From the NCBI GenBank assembly GCA_963698435.1, contig CAVOQV010000005.1, positions 310,001 through 374,000 on the forward strand: a stretch of 64,000 nucleotides of DNA, written 5' to 3'. The translations under genes were made by a program, and so were the position numbers. This DNA is from Sva-07 sp963698435. Its GTDB lineage: Bacteria > Actinomycetota > Acidimicrobiia > Acidimicrobiales > Ilumatobacteraceae. The notes beneath the pieces were generated by a model. That model saw only the letters and a program-made list of their open reading frames with translations, did not search any database and had not been told where the DNA came from. This document shows positions 1-9,738 of the stretch, piece after piece. Position 1 is the first letter of the stretch. Each line of letters begins with the position of its first letter.

Positions 1-183
1 GAGGTCGGGTGCGAGCGCGACGAAGCCCGCCTCAGCGAGACGGTCGGCCATCTCCTTGATGCCGGAGTCGAGGCCCCACCACTCCTGCACCACGATGACG
101 CCGGGGCCCGTGCCGCCATCGGGAAGCGCCAGGTAGCCCGACGCATCGTTGCCGTTGCTTGCGAAGGTGACGATTTCTCCCAT
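1..183 (-). CDS. Dienelactone hydrolase family protein (3' part outside window)
   Basis: Only the first 61 residues lie in the window; the gene runs off the left edge. The N-terminus reads as an alpha/beta hydrolase of the dienelactone hydrolase family: a short beta-hairpin, then GPGVIVVQEWWGL, the conserved strand and oxyanion-hole region of DLH proteins, followed by the amphipathic helix around MADRLAEAGF and ALAPDL. The catalytic Cys/Ser, Asp and His would be downstream and cannot be checked. The start is ATG, with a TACGGT box six bases upstream (190-195), so the mRNA is probably leaderless. It is divergent from the aminotransferase gene. The substrate is unknown; family members hydrolyse cyclic ester or lactone intermediates. 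Confidence 0.85.
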   Translation of the reverse strand, partial: MGEIVTFASNGNDASGYLALPDGGTGPGVIVVQEWWGLDSGIKEMADRLAEAGFVALAPDL

Positions 184-189
184 GCGTCA

Positions 190-195
190 ACCGTA
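190..195 (-). promoter_or_regulatory. -10 box of the dienelactone hydrolase gene
   Basis: On the minus strand this reads TACGGT and ends six bases before the ATG, fitting the leaderless-promoter pattern seen at many genes in this window. Confidence 0.5.
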
Positions 196-216
196 GACCC
201 GATCGGGGTTGTGCCA

Positions 217-222
217 TACGAT
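217..222 (+). promoter_or_regulatory. -10 box of the class III aminotransferase gene
   Basis: TACGAT, seven bases before the GTG at 230. This supports GTG 230 over the TTG at 209 as the start, because the box lies inside the longer reading frame. Confidence 0.5.
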
Positions 223-229
223 CGCAAGC

Positions 230-1582
230 GTGACTCAGCTCGACTCCCCCCGCTCCGCGCTGCTCGACGACGCCTACGCCAACGATCGTGCCCGCGTCTT
301 CCACTCCTGGTCGGTGCAGGGCGCGCTCGACCCCACCGTGATCGCCGGCGCCTCGGGCTCGACGTTCTGGGATCCCGACGGCACGACCTGGATCGACTTC
401 ACCAGCATGTTGGTCAACATGAACCTTGGCCACCAGCACCCGAAGATGATCCAAGCCATCAAGGACCAGGCGGACGTGCTGTGCATGGTGGCACCGCCGT
501 TCGCCAACGACCAGCGCAGCGAGGCCGGTCGGCTGATCGTCGAGAAGGCCAACCGTGACGGCGCGGGCGGTCACTTCGAGAAGGTGTTCTTCACGAACGC
601 GGGAGCGGAGGCAGTCGAGAACGCAGTCCGGTTGGCCAAGGGGTACACGGGCCGGATGAAGGTGCTGTCGGCCTACCGCAGCTACCACGGTGGAACCGCG
701 TTGAGTGTCGGTCTGACCGGCGAGCCGCGCCGGTTGGAGAACGAGCCGTCGGTCCCGGGGCTGATCAAGTTCTGGGGGCCGTATCCGTACCGTTCCGCGT
801 TCCACTCCTCGTCGCCGGAGGAGGAGACAAAGCGGGCCCTGCAGCATCTGCGCGACACGATCGTGATGGAGGGCGCCGACAAGATCGCCGCCATCATCTA
901 CGAATCCGTGGTCGGGACGAACGGCATCCTCATGCCGCCCCCCGGCTATCTCGAGGGCCTGCGGGCGTTGTGTGACGAGTTCGGCATCGTGTGGATCGCT
1001 GACGAGGTGATGGCCGGGTTCGGCCGCACCGGTCAGTGGTTCGCCTGGCAGAACTGGGATGCCCAACCCGACCTGATCTGCTTCGCGAAGGGCGTGAACT
1101 CCGGCTACGTCCCGCTCGGCGGGGTCGTGATCTCCTCGGCGATCGCACATGCCTACGACAACAAGATGTTCCCCGGTGGCCTCACGTACTCCGGCCACCC
1201 GCTCGCGTGCGCAACCGCGGTGGCGAGCATCGGGATCTTCGAGGACGAGGGCGTGCTCGCCCATGCTCGCCACCTCGGTGACGACATCATCGGCCCGGCG
1301 CTGCGCGACATGGCGTCACGCCATCCATCGGTCGGCGAAGTGCGCGGGCTGGGCGTGTTCTGGGCGGTCGAACTGGTCACCGATCGGGGCACCCGCGAGC
1401 CGGCACCTCCGGCAACGGTCGGTGCCGTCGTCGCCGAGTGCAAGCGCAACGGCATGTGGCCCCTCTCGGCCGGCAACCGCATCCACGTCGTGCCACCGTG
1501 CAACACCCCCGACGACGTCGCCCATGACGGCCTCGCCATCCTCGACGCCGCCCTGAGCGTTGCCGACGACGCCACGTCCTGA
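230..1582 (+). CDS. Class III PLP-dependent aminotransferase (probable beta-alanine:pyruvate type)
   Basis: A 450-residue fold-type I aminotransferase of class III. Visible landmarks are FTNAGAEAVENAVRLAK (phosphate-binding region), WIADEVMAGFGRTG with the PLP-pyridine Asp at about residue 258, and CFAKGVNSGYVPLGG with the Schiff-base Lys at about 287. Members of this class move an amino group from an omega-amino acid to pyruvate or 2-oxoglutarate. The gene faces the pyrimidine-catabolism operon at 3382-8193, whose product is beta-alanine. A beta-alanine to malonate-semialdehyde role is therefore the best inference, but class III enzymes of this subgroup also act on GABA, taurine and other amines. 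It has its own TACGAT promoter, so it is not co-transcribed with the operon. Confidence 0.9.
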   Translation: MTQLDSPRSALLDDAYANDRARVFHSWSVQGALDPTVIAGASGSTFWDPDGTTWIDFTSMLVNMNLGHQHPKMIQAIKDQADVLCMVAPPFANDQRSEAGRLIVEKANRDGAGGHFEKVFFTNAGAEAVENAVRLAKGYTGRMKVLSAYRSYHGGTALSVGLTGEPRRLENEPSVPGLIKFWGPYPYRSAFHSSSPEEETKRALQHLRDTIVMEGADKIAAIIYESVVGTNGILMPPPGYLEGLRALCDEFGIVWIADEVMAGFGRTGQWFAWQNWDAQPDLICFAKGVNSGYVPLGGVVISSAIAHAYDNKMFPGGLTYSGHPLACATAVASIGIFEDEGVLAHARHLGDDIIGPALRDMASRHPSVGEVRGLGVFWAVELVTDRGTREPAPPATVGAVVAECKRNGMWPLSAGNRIHVVPPCNTPDDVAHDGLAILDAALSVADDATS

Positions 1583-1590
1583 TCTTCTCG

Positions 1591-1815
1591 ATGTCAGCGC
1601 TCGATCCTCTCGAACCGCTTCCGCCGGACGGGAGCGCGTCGGTCGAGCAACCCGAGTACGGCCCTGAGGAAGTAGCGAGCGTGCTCACCCCGATGGGTCA
1701 GGTCGAGAGCCTCGGCAACTTCGCACGAGGGCTGGGGCCACGCGTCGTCAAGATCGTCCTGTTCGGCGCGCTGGCACTCGTACTGCTCGTCGGCGTCGTC
1801 GCCGAACTCCGCTGA
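1591..1815 (+). CDS. Small single-pass membrane protein
   Basis: A 74-residue protein starting nine bases after the aminotransferase stop, so probably in its transcript. The first 45 residues are acidic and proline-rich; residues about 51-70 (VVKIVLFGALALVLLVGVVA) form one hydrophobic segment followed by a short ELR tail, giving a C-terminally anchored topology. No family is recognised. The reading frame is uninterrupted and the position behind the aminotransferase argues for a real gene, but its small size leaves some doubt. Confidence 0.55.
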   Translation: MSALDPLEPLPPDGSASVEQPEYGPEEVASVLTPMGQVESLGNFARGLGPRVVKIVLFGALALVLLVGVVAELR

Positions 1816-1892
1816 TCATCGGCAACGAACCCGACGTGGAGCACGCTTGCCGTCCACGCCTGACACGAAGGGCGGGCCGGCCCCCGGCGATC

Positions 1893-1898
1893 TAGCGT
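1893..1898 (+). promoter_or_regulatory. -10 box of the GNAT gene
   Basis: TAGCGT, seven bases before ATG 1906. The alternative GTG at 1897 overlaps the box, so ATG 1906 is favoured. Confidence 0.45.
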
Positions 1899-1905
1899 GC
1901 TCCGG

Positions 1906-2592
1906 ATGGCCGAGCCGACGACTGACCGACTGACGCTCCACCTGCGCTCATGGGTGGGCGCATGGCCGCCGCCGTCGGCCGGGATCCACGTCGTCGGTGA
2001 TCCCGGACGTCTCGAGCCGACCTGGGATGGGACGGTGCGTCCTCTGCAGGGAGCGGGCAACGGCCACGGCATCGTGATCGCCGTCCCGCCCGCATCGGTC
2101 GATGCCGTGACCGGCGCCATCGGCAACGACCTCGAACGTCGCGGCCTCGGCGACGAACTCGGGTCGATCCTCGGCGTGGGGCCGGCGGCGTTCGGCGCCG
2201 GCGTGTTCCGCACGACCACCGGAGTCGATCCCGACATCGACGACCTCGGCGTGTGGTTCGAACGCCAGGATGCCCGCCTTCCGGAGTGGCTCGCGCCCTT
2301 CAACGGGCCCCGACTGGTCGCCTTCGACACCGACGATCGTCCGATCGCTGGGGTCGGCATCAAGGTCCACGACCGCTACGGCCACGAGCTCGCCGTCGTC
2401 ACCGACGAGGCGGCTCGCGGCCGCGGGTTCGCTCGACGCCTCATTGCGACGGCCGCCCGACGCGTCCTCGACGAAGGCGCGGTGCCGACCTACCTCCATG
2501 ATCCTGTGAATCACGCCAGCGCGCGCGTGGCCGACCGTGTCGGGTTCGCCGACCACGGCTGGACGGTCCACGGCCTGTGGCCGCGGCGGTGA
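1906..2592 (+). CDS. GNAT family N-acetyltransferase
   Basis: A 228-residue protein. The C-terminal half (about residues 135-225) is a GNAT acetyl-CoA-binding domain: VTDEAARGRGFARRLIATAARRVL carries the motif A pyrophosphate loop (RGRGFA), and NHASARVADRVGFADHGW is the motif B tail common to these enzymes. The N-terminal half resembles the less conserved first lobe of tandem-GNAT proteins and carries no clear motif. The acceptor substrate cannot be inferred. ATG 1906 is chosen because of the TAGCGT box just upstream. It is convergent with the next gene. Confidence 0.8.
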   Translation: MAEPTTDRLTLHLRSWVGAWPPPSAGIHVVGDPGRLEPTWDGTVRPLQGAGNGHGIVIAVPPASVDAVTGAIGNDLERRGLGDELGSILGVGPAAFGAGVFRTTTGVDPDIDDLGVWFERQDARLPEWLAPFNGPRLVAFDTDDRPIAGVGIKVHDRYGHELAVVTDEAARGRGFARRLIATAARRVLDEGAVPTYLHDPVNHASARVADRVGFADHGWTVHGLWPRR

Positions 2593-2610
2593 CCGCAACC
2601 GGTCGGCTGG

Positions 2611-3252
2611 TCAGCCGCTCATGTTGACGTAGAGGCCGGTGCGGACCAGTTCCGCGGTCGGATCCTTCATCGCCCCGGCCCAGAACGCCTGCCATTCGGC
2701 GTCGGTCGCCACCGCGTCGGCGTAGGCGCCGTAGGCCTCGAGATCGGCGAAGGTGGTCGCAACCATCATCGTCATCGGATGCGACCCGATCAGCGACTGC
2801 ATCGGGCGCGACCGTCCCCCGAGTCGTTCGGTGTGCGCCATCGACTCGATCACCTTGCCGACGAACGCCTCCAGGTGGCCCGGGAGCGCTCTCCACTGTG
2901 TGGCCAGGATGGCACCCAGCGGTCGATCGGTCGCCGCACGGAATGCCGGATCGAGATCGCTCAACAACGTCTCCTCGACCTGCTGCGCGGCACCGCTCGC
3001 CATCGCGCCGGCGTAGAAGTCCTGCCAGCCGGCATCCGCCTCCATCTTCTGGACGCTCGTCACGTACTCGGCGTTGTCGGCGAAGTTGATCGACATCGCG
3101 AGCGACCCGACGTCGCCACCGGCGATCGGTTGGAGTGCCACCGCCTGCATGCCCATCCCCTGCAATCGCTCGAGCGCCTCCATGTGGAGTTCCAGGTGTT
3201 TGGTGCCCTGTCCGGGTTGCGTCTCGAACCGGCTCAGTGAAATGACTCCCAT
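2611..3252 (-). CDS. Hypothetical protein, dimeric alpha/beta-barrel-like duplication
   Basis: A 213-residue cytoplasmic protein with no recognised catalytic motif. Two similar halves can be seen: LSRFETQPGQGTKHLELHMEAL... with WQDFYAGAMAS, and ILATQWRALPGHLEAFVGKV... with WQAFWAGAMKD. This suggests a duplicated ferredoxin-like (NIPSNAP/EthD/ABM-type) domain, as in small-molecule-binding alpha/beta-barrel proteins. Start ATG 3252 is preceded by a GAGAGGGG Shine-Dalgarno, so this gene has a normal leader. It lies beside, but is not coupled to, the LLM oxidoreductase gene. Function unknown. Confidence 0.7.
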   Translation of the reverse strand: MGVISLSRFETQPGQGTKHLELHMEALERLQGMGMQAVALQPIAGGDVGSLAMSINFADNAEYVTSVQKMEADAGWQDFYAGAMASGAAQQVEETLLSDLDPAFRAATDRPLGAILATQWRALPGHLEAFVGKVIESMAHTERLGGRSRPMQSLIGSHPMTMMVATTFADLEAYGAYADAVATDAEWQAFWAGAMKDPTAELVRTGLYVNMSG

Positions 3253-3381
3253 TGGGATTCCCCTCTCGTTGTCCCCTCGACCCACCGTGCTCGCTTCGAG
3301 GAGCGTTGTCAACCGTCGATCCTCGACATGACGGCCGGCCGCGGGTGGGAACCCGAGATTTCGGGGGTCACCCGATCGGCT

Positions 3382-4397
3382 TCAGGTCTTGGCGAGGGTG
3401 TGGTCGCGGAGGGCGGGGATCACGTGCTCGCCGTACTGGGCGAGCGTGTGGTCCTTGCCGTCGTGCTGGAGATAGATCGCGAACTGGTCGACACCGAGAT
3501 CGGCGAGCGCGTTCAGTCGTTCGAGTTGCGCCTCCACCGGGCCGAGGATGCAGAAGCGGTCGACGATCTCGTCGGGCACGAACGACGTGTGGGTGTTGCC
3601 CGCCTGGCCGTGCTGGTTGTAGTCGTACGCCTCACGACCCGCGATGTAGTCGGTGAGCGCCGCCGGGACCGCCGCCGACTCGCCGTAGCGCTCGACGATG
3701 TCAGCGACGTGGTTGCCGACCATGCCCCCGAACCAGCGGCACTGGTCGCGCATGTACCCGATGTCGTCGCCGACATATGCGGGCGCGGCGACGCAGATCG
3801 AGATGTCGTCGGGATCGCGACCGGCGTCGGCGGCCGCCGAGCGCACCGCGCCGATCGTCCACTCGGCGATCGAGAGGTCCGCGAGCTGCAGGATGAACCC
3901 GTCGCAGGTCTCGCCGATCAGCTTCAGCGCCTTCGGGCCGTACCCGGCACCGTAGACGTCGAGTCTGCTCTTGGACGCCCACGGCAGTGTGATGGTGGAG
4001 CCCTTGTAGTCGACGCTGCGCCCGTTGGCGAGCTCGCGGATCACGTGGATCGATTCGGCCATCGTGGCGAGCGTGGTCGGCTTGCCGTTGGTGACCCGCA
4101 CGGCCGAGTCGCCCCGGCCGATACCGCAGATCGTGCGGTTGCCGTACATCTCGTTGAGCGTGGCGTAGGTCGACGCGGTGACCGTCCAGTCGCGCGTGGC
4201 CGGGTTGGTGACCATCGGACCGACCACGATGTTGCGGGTCTCGTCGAGGATCTTGGAGTAGATGACGTACGGCTCCTCCCACAGGATGTGCGAATCGAAC
4301 GTCCAGACGTGGGAGAACCCGTAGGTCTCGGCCCGCTTCGCCAGATCGATCACCCGCGCCGCGGGCGGGGTGGTCTGCAGAACCAGGCCGACGTCCA

Positions 4398-4398
<1 letters not shown>
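3382..4398 (-). CDS. LLM class F420-dependent oxidoreductase (TIGR03842-like)
   Basis: A 338-residue bacterial-luciferase-like TIM-barrel protein. The N-terminus MDVGLVLQTTPPAARVIDLAKRAE, the VVGPMVTNPATRDW strand and GIGRGDSAVRV are typical of F420-binding LLM oxidoreductases; the sequence resembles the subfamily often found with hydantoinase/dihydropyrimidinase genes in actinobacteria. Its ATG overlaps the mmsA stop codon by one base (TGATG), so translation is coupled and it is the last gene of the pyrimidine-catabolism operon. It might reduce or oxidise a pyrimidine or hydantoin intermediate using F420, but the reaction is not established. Confidence 0.85.
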
Positions 4399-5881
<1,483 letters not shown>

Positions 5882-5933
5882 GTGGTGCTCGCTTCGTGAG
5901 GGGACTGCATCAGGGTTCGGACCCCCGATGCAA

Positions 5934-7349
5934 TCAGTGGAGGTAGTTGGAGAGGCCGCGCTTGACGAACTTGCCGTGGCCTTTGCGGCCGACGTACGTG
6001 TCGTTCTCGACGACGACCGTGCCGCGGCTGAGGACGGTATCGACCTTGCCGTCGATCTCGAAGCCTTCGTAGGCGGAGTGGTCCATGTTCATGTGGTGCT
6101 TGTCGTTGATTCCGATCTTGGTCTTCTCGTTCGGGTCCCAGACCAGGATGTCCGCGTCGGCCCCGGGCTCGATCACACCCTTGCGCTCCAGGCCGAACAT
6201 CCGCGCCGGGGTGGTGCAGCAGGTCTCGACCCACCGCTCCAGGCTGATCTCTCCGAGGACGACACCCTGGTAGAGGAGTTCCATGCGGTGCTCGACCCCG
6301 CCGATGCCGTTCGGAATCTTGGAGAAGTCACCGAGCCCCAGTTCCTTCTGGTCCTTGAAGCAGAACGGGCAGTGGTCCGTGGAGACCACGGCGAGTTCGT
6401 TCATCCGCAGGCCCTTCCAGAGGTCGGCCTGGTGGTGCTCGTGCTTGGTGCGCAGCGGCGTGGAGCACACCCACTTGGCACCCTCGAAGCCCGGCTGGGC
6501 GAGCTGGTCCTCCAGCGTGAGGTAGAGGTACTGCGGGCAGGTCTCGGCGAAGACGTTGAGGCCGGCATGCTGCGCCGCGGCGACCTCCTCCAACGCTTCG
6601 GACGCCGACATGTGCACGATGTACAGCGGCACGTTGCCGGCGACCTTGGCCAACTGGATGGCGCGGTGCGTCGCCTCCGACTCGAGCTCGGCGGGCCGGG
6701 TGAGCGAGTGGAACTTCGGGTCGGTGTCACCACGGGCGATCGACTGCGCGACCAGCACGTCGATGGCGATGCCGTTCTCGGCGTGCATCATGATCATCGC
6801 GCCGGACTCCGATGCGTTCTGCATCGCTCGCAGAATCTGGCCGTCGTCGGAGTACAGCACCCCGGGATACGCCATGAACAGCTTGAAGCTGGTGATGCCC
6901 TCGTTGTCGACGAGGTAGCTCATCGCCTTCAGCGACTCGTCGTCGACACCGCCGATGATCTGGTGGAAGCCGTAGTCGATCGCACAGTTGCCCGCCGCCT
7001 TCTCGTGCCATTCGGCGAGGCGTTCCTGCACACTGAAGCCGGTGTTCTGCACGGCGAAGTCGACGATCGTGGTGACGCCGCCCCACGCCGCGGCGCGGGT
7101 TCCGGTCTCGAACGTGTCCGACGCCTCGGTGCCGCCGAAGGGCAGTTCCATGTGGGTGTGCACGTCGACGCCGCCGGGCACGACGTACTTGTTCGTGGCG
7201 TCGATCGTGCGGTCGGCGTTCACGCCCATCGCCGCGGCCTGGCCCGGGGCGAGAACGGCAACGATCGACTCACCGTCGATCAGCACGTCGGCGAGGCGTC
7301 GTCCGACGGCGGAGATGACCGTGCCGCCGGAGATCAGAGTCGTCGTCAT
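5934..7349 (-). CDS. hydA: Dihydropyrimidinase / D-hydantoinase
   Basis: A 471-residue amidohydrolase. All metal ligands of the cyclic-imide hydrolases are visible: HTH at 64-66, the carboxylatable Lys156 in SFKLFMAYPG, His189 in MMHAEN, a His in YIVHMSAS, and the Asp of STDHCPF. It opens 5,6-dihydrouracil or dihydrothymine to N-carbamoyl-beta-amino acids in the cytoplasm. Start ATG 7349 lies one base after the beta-ureidopropionase stop codon, so the two are translationally coupled. The order (ureidopropionase, dihydropyrimidinase, malonate-semialdehyde dehydrogenase) supports reductive pyrimidine degradation over a dedicated hydantoin pathway. No dihydropyrimidine dehydrogenase gene is in the window. 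Confidence 0.93.
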   Translation of the reverse strand: MTTTLISGGTVISAVGRRLADVLIDGESIVAVLAPGQAAAMGVNADRTIDATNKYVVPGGVDVHTHMELPFGGTEASDTFETGTRAAAWGGVTTIVDFAVQNTGFSVQERLAEWHEKAAGNCAIDYGFHQIIGGVDDESLKAMSYLVDNEGITSFKLFMAYPGVLYSDDGQILRAMQNASESGAMIMMHAENGIAIDVLVAQSIARGDTDPKFHSLTRPAELESEATHRAIQLAKVAGNVPLYIVHMSASEALEEVAAAQHAGLNVFAETCPQYLYLTLEDQLAQPGFEGAKWVCSTPLRTKHEHHQADLWKGLRMNELAVVSTDHCPFCFKDQKELGLGDFSKIPNGIGGVEHRMELLYQGVVLGEISLERWVETCCTTPARMFGLERKGVIEPGADADILVWDPNEKTKIGINDKHHMNMDHSAYEGFEIDGKVDTVLSRGTVVVENDTYVGRKGHGKFVKRGLSNYLH

Positions 7350-7350
7350 G

Positions 7351-8193
7351 TCAGCCCTCCACCAGTTCGCCGTAGGCGTCGGGGCGGCGATCGCGGTAGA
7401 ACGCCCACCCGTCGCGCACTTCCTTGATGCGGTCCATGTCGAGCTCGCGCACGATCAACTCCGGCAGGTAGGGATCGCCCTTGTCGCCGACGTACTGACC
7501 CCGGGGGTCGACGAAGTAGCTCTGACCGTAGAAGTCGTTGTCGCCGAGCGGCTCGATGCCGACCCGGTTGATCGCCCCGACGTAGTACATGTTCGCAACG
7601 GCCGCAGCCGGCTGCTCGATCGACCACAGGTACTCGCTGAGTCCGCGGTGGGTGGCCGACGGGTTGAACACGATCTCGGCGCCGTTGAGGCCGAGCGCCC
7701 GCCAGCCCTCGGGGAAGTGGCGGTCGTAGCAGATGTACACGCCGACCTTGCCGACGGCGGTGTCGAACACCGGATAGCCGCCGTTACCTGGCCGGAAGTA
7801 GAACTTCTCCCAGAAGCCCTTCACCTGCGGGATGTGCTGTTTGCGGAACTTGCCGAGGTAGCTGCCATCGGCGTCGATGACCGCCGCGGTGTTGTAGTAG
7901 ATCCCGGGCTGCTCGATCTCGTACATCGGCAGCACCATCACCATGTTCAGCTCCTTCGCCAGCGCCTGGAACCGCTTCGTGGTGGGGCCGTCGGGGATGT
8001 ACTCGGTGTAGTCGTAGTACTCCGCCTCCTGCACCTGGCAGAAATAGGGGCCGTAGAACAGCTCTTGGAAGCACATGATCTGCGCACCCTGGGCGGCGGC
8101 CTCACGGGCGGCGGCCTCGTGCTTGACGATCATCGACTCCTTGTCGCCGGTCCAGTCGGTCTGCAGGAGAGCCGCTTTGATGATGTTGGCCAT
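7351..8193 (-). CDS. Beta-ureidopropionase (nitrilase superfamily amidohydrolase)
   Basis: A 280-residue nitrilase-fold carbon-nitrogen hydrolase with the catalytic triad Glu44 (FQELF), Lys118 (FRKQHIP) and Cys155 (VYICYDRHFPEG). CYDRHFPEG and NPSATHRGLS are characteristic of N-carbamoyl-beta-alanine amidohydrolases. It would release beta-alanine, CO2 and ammonia from the product of the adjacent dihydropyrimidinase. It is the first gene of the operon; the start ATG 8193 has a GAGGTG ribosome-binding site. A related activity on N-carbamoyl-D-amino acids is possible but less likely in this context. Confidence 0.92.
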   Translation of the reverse strand: MANIIKAALLQTDWTGDKESMIVKHEAAAREAAAQGAQIMCFQELFYGPYFCQVQEAEYYDYTEYIPDGPTTKRFQALAKELNMVMVLPMYEIEQPGIYYNTAAVIDADGSYLGKFRKQHIPQVKGFWEKFYFRPGNGGYPVFDTAVGKVGVYICYDRHFPEGWRALGLNGAEIVFNPSATHRGLSEYLWSIEQPAAAVANMYYVGAINRVGIEPLGDNDFYGQSYFVDPRGQYVGDKGDPYLPELIVRELDMDRIKEVRDGWAFYRDRRPDAYGELVEG

Positions 8194-8275
8194 GACACCT
8201 CGTCGATCGGGCGCCTAGGTTGAGCGCATGGGAAGAACGCCCGACACTAGTGACGCTCTGGCGGGCGGACAATAG

Positions 8276-8572
8276 GTGCCGACGTTTCGATCCGCCTGGC
8301 ACTGGGTGTTCGGCAAGCACGAGCCGAAACCACCGAATCCGGACCGCACCGTCGAGGCCGGGTGGGTGCCGCAGTGGATGGCGCCCATGATCGTCGACGA
8401 GCTCAACGCGCAGGGCATCCCCACGGTGACCACCGACGACTACAACCTCAACCCCTACATGAACAGCCGCGAGCCGATGGCCCGGGTGTTCGTGACGGAG
8501 GACCGCAAGGCCGAGGCCCGCGAGGTGATGACGGACATCCTCGGCCACCCGCCGGCTCAGCGCCGCATCTGA
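8276..8572 (+). CDS. DUF2007-like small protein
   Basis: A 98-residue protein divergent from the pyrimidine operon, 82 bases away. The central part, APMIVDELNAQGIPTV followed by ARVFVTEDRKAEAREVM, matches the layout of DUF2007 (putative signal-transducing protein): a helix covering a ligand-binding beta-hairpin, then VxxEDxxxAREV. An N-terminal WHWVFGKHEPKPPNPDR segment precedes it. The function of the family is not known. The GTG start directly follows a TAG triplet, so this frame has no upstream start. Confidence 0.7.
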   Translation: MPTFRSAWHWVFGKHEPKPPNPDRTVEAGWVPQWMAPMIVDELNAQGIPTVTTDDYNLNPYMNSREPMARVFVTEDRKAEAREVMTDILGHPPAQRRI

Positions 8573-8587
8573 TGCCCTACCAGGCGA

Positions 8588-8639
8588 CGTTTGCGCTCAG
8601 ATTCGGGTGGGACGGGTCACCCGAATCCGCACACAAACT
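8588..8639. repeat. 52-bp intergenic palindrome, copy 1 of 4
   Basis: An imperfect inverted repeat beginning CGTTTGCG and ending CGCACACAAAC, with central arms ATTCGGGTG and CACCCGAAT. It lies between the DUF2007-like gene and the AbiEi/DUF559 gene. The other copies are at 9635-9686, 31125-31175 and 58251-58302, all in the same orientation. Confidence 0.85.
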
Positions 8640-8680
8640 GGGAGTTCCGCTCCAGGTCGTGGAGCGCCCACTGTCGCTCC

Positions 8681-9601
8681 GTGAAGCTCGGTACCGCTCT
8701 CAACGACCTCGCCGCCGACCAGGACGGCCTGGTCACCGTGGGACAGCTCCGATCGCACGGGGTCACGCCATGGACGCAACGGCGCCTCGTCGCCGATGGC
8801 TGGATGTTCCGGCTCGCCCCACGGGTCTACGCCCTGCGGGGGTCGCCCGACACGCATCGGCGGCGCCTGCGGTGCGGACTGTTGTGCCTCGGGGAACGCA
8901 GCTGGGTGAGCTTCGAATCGGCAGCGGCACTCCACGGACTCGATCGTTCGAGGCCGTACGCCGTCGAGTTCACGATCGATCGGCGCCAACGCCCGGCCGT
9001 GCTGCCGTTCACGGTCCACACGACCACCCGACTTCATCCGATCGACCACGTCGTCGTCGACGGGTTCCGAGTGATGTCGGCCACGCGCACCGTGTTCGAC
9101 CTTGCGCTCGCTCGGGCGCAGCCCCACCGGATCGAAGCGGCGATCGACAGCGCCGTGCGCCTCCAGCTGTCGTCACCGGAGGTCCTCGAGCGACGGCTGG
9201 CGACGCTGCGAGGGTCGGGCCGCTGGGGGTGTCGCCGGGTCGAGGAGATGATCACCGACTCAGGAGGCCACACCCTTCTCGAGCGACGCTTTCTCGAGTT
9301 GGTGCGGGAGGCCGGCATCCCTCGTCCCCGAACGCAGGTGGTCTTCCGGGCGGGCGGAAGGCATGTCGCACGTGTCGACTTCCTGTTCGACGACTCCGGC
9401 GTTGTCATCGAGGTGTCCGGCCAGAAGGGGCACGCCAGTCCGAGCGAACGGGCACGAGACGCGCAACGTCGCAACGAGCTCCAGGATCTCGGGATGCGGG
9501 TGTACGAGTACACCTTCGACGATGTCACGAAGCGGCCGCAGTGGGTCCGCCGCACCCTGATCGCCAGGTTGCGAGCCGCTGATCCACCCACCGCCACCTG
9601 A
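8681..9601 (+). CDS. AbiEi-type winged-helix plus DUF559 (Vsr-like) nuclease-fold protein
   Basis: A 306-residue two-domain protein. Residues about 1-75 match the AbiEi antitoxin N-terminal winged helix (GLVTVGQLRSHGV, then RRLVADGWMFRLAPRVYALRG). Residues about 205-300 match DUF559, a PD-(D/E)XK fold related to very-short-patch-repair endonucleases: VARVDFLFDDSGVVIEVSGQKGH provides the Asp and Glu, and ELQDLGMRVYEYTFDDV the terminal strand. Such proteins are abundant and poorly understood in actinobacteria; no partner toxin is adjacent, so a type IV toxin-antitoxin role is not supported. The GTG at 8681 is taken because the upstream in-frame extension runs through the palindromic repeat. The gene is flanked on both sides by copies of that repeat. 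Confidence 0.75.
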   Translation: MKLGTALNDLAADQDGLVTVGQLRSHGVTPWTQRRLVADGWMFRLAPRVYALRGSPDTHRRRLRCGLLCLGERSWVSFESAAALHGLDRSRPYAVEFTIDRRQRPAVLPFTVHTTTRLHPIDHVVVDGFRVMSATRTVFDLALARAQPHRIEAAIDSAVRLQLSSPEVLERRLATLRGSGRWGCRRVEEMITDSGGHTLLERRFLELVREAGIPRPRTQVVFRAGGRHVARVDFLFDDSGVVIEVSGQKGHASPSERARDAQRRNELQDLGMRVYEYTFDDVTKRPQWVRRTLIARLRAADPPTAT

Positions 9602-9634
9602 CCGTCACCCGGCCCACCACCCGGCCCACCCCCT

Positions 9635-9686
9635 CGTTTGCGTGCAGAGTTGGGTGCACCGGTCCACCCGAATCAGCACACAAACG
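9635..9686. repeat. 52-bp intergenic palindrome, copy 2 of 4
   Basis: Same family and orientation as 8588-8639: starts CGTTTGCGTGCAG and ends CAGCACACAAACG, with centre GGTGCACCGGTCCACC. It lies 33 bases after the AbiEi/DUF559 gene. A half copy (CGTTTGCGTGAGA) follows near 9717. Confidence 0.85.
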
Positions 9687-9738
9687 GGCTGGGTTGAGAA
9701 GCCTGACGTTTGCGTGAGATGGGGGCAGATGTGGGGGG

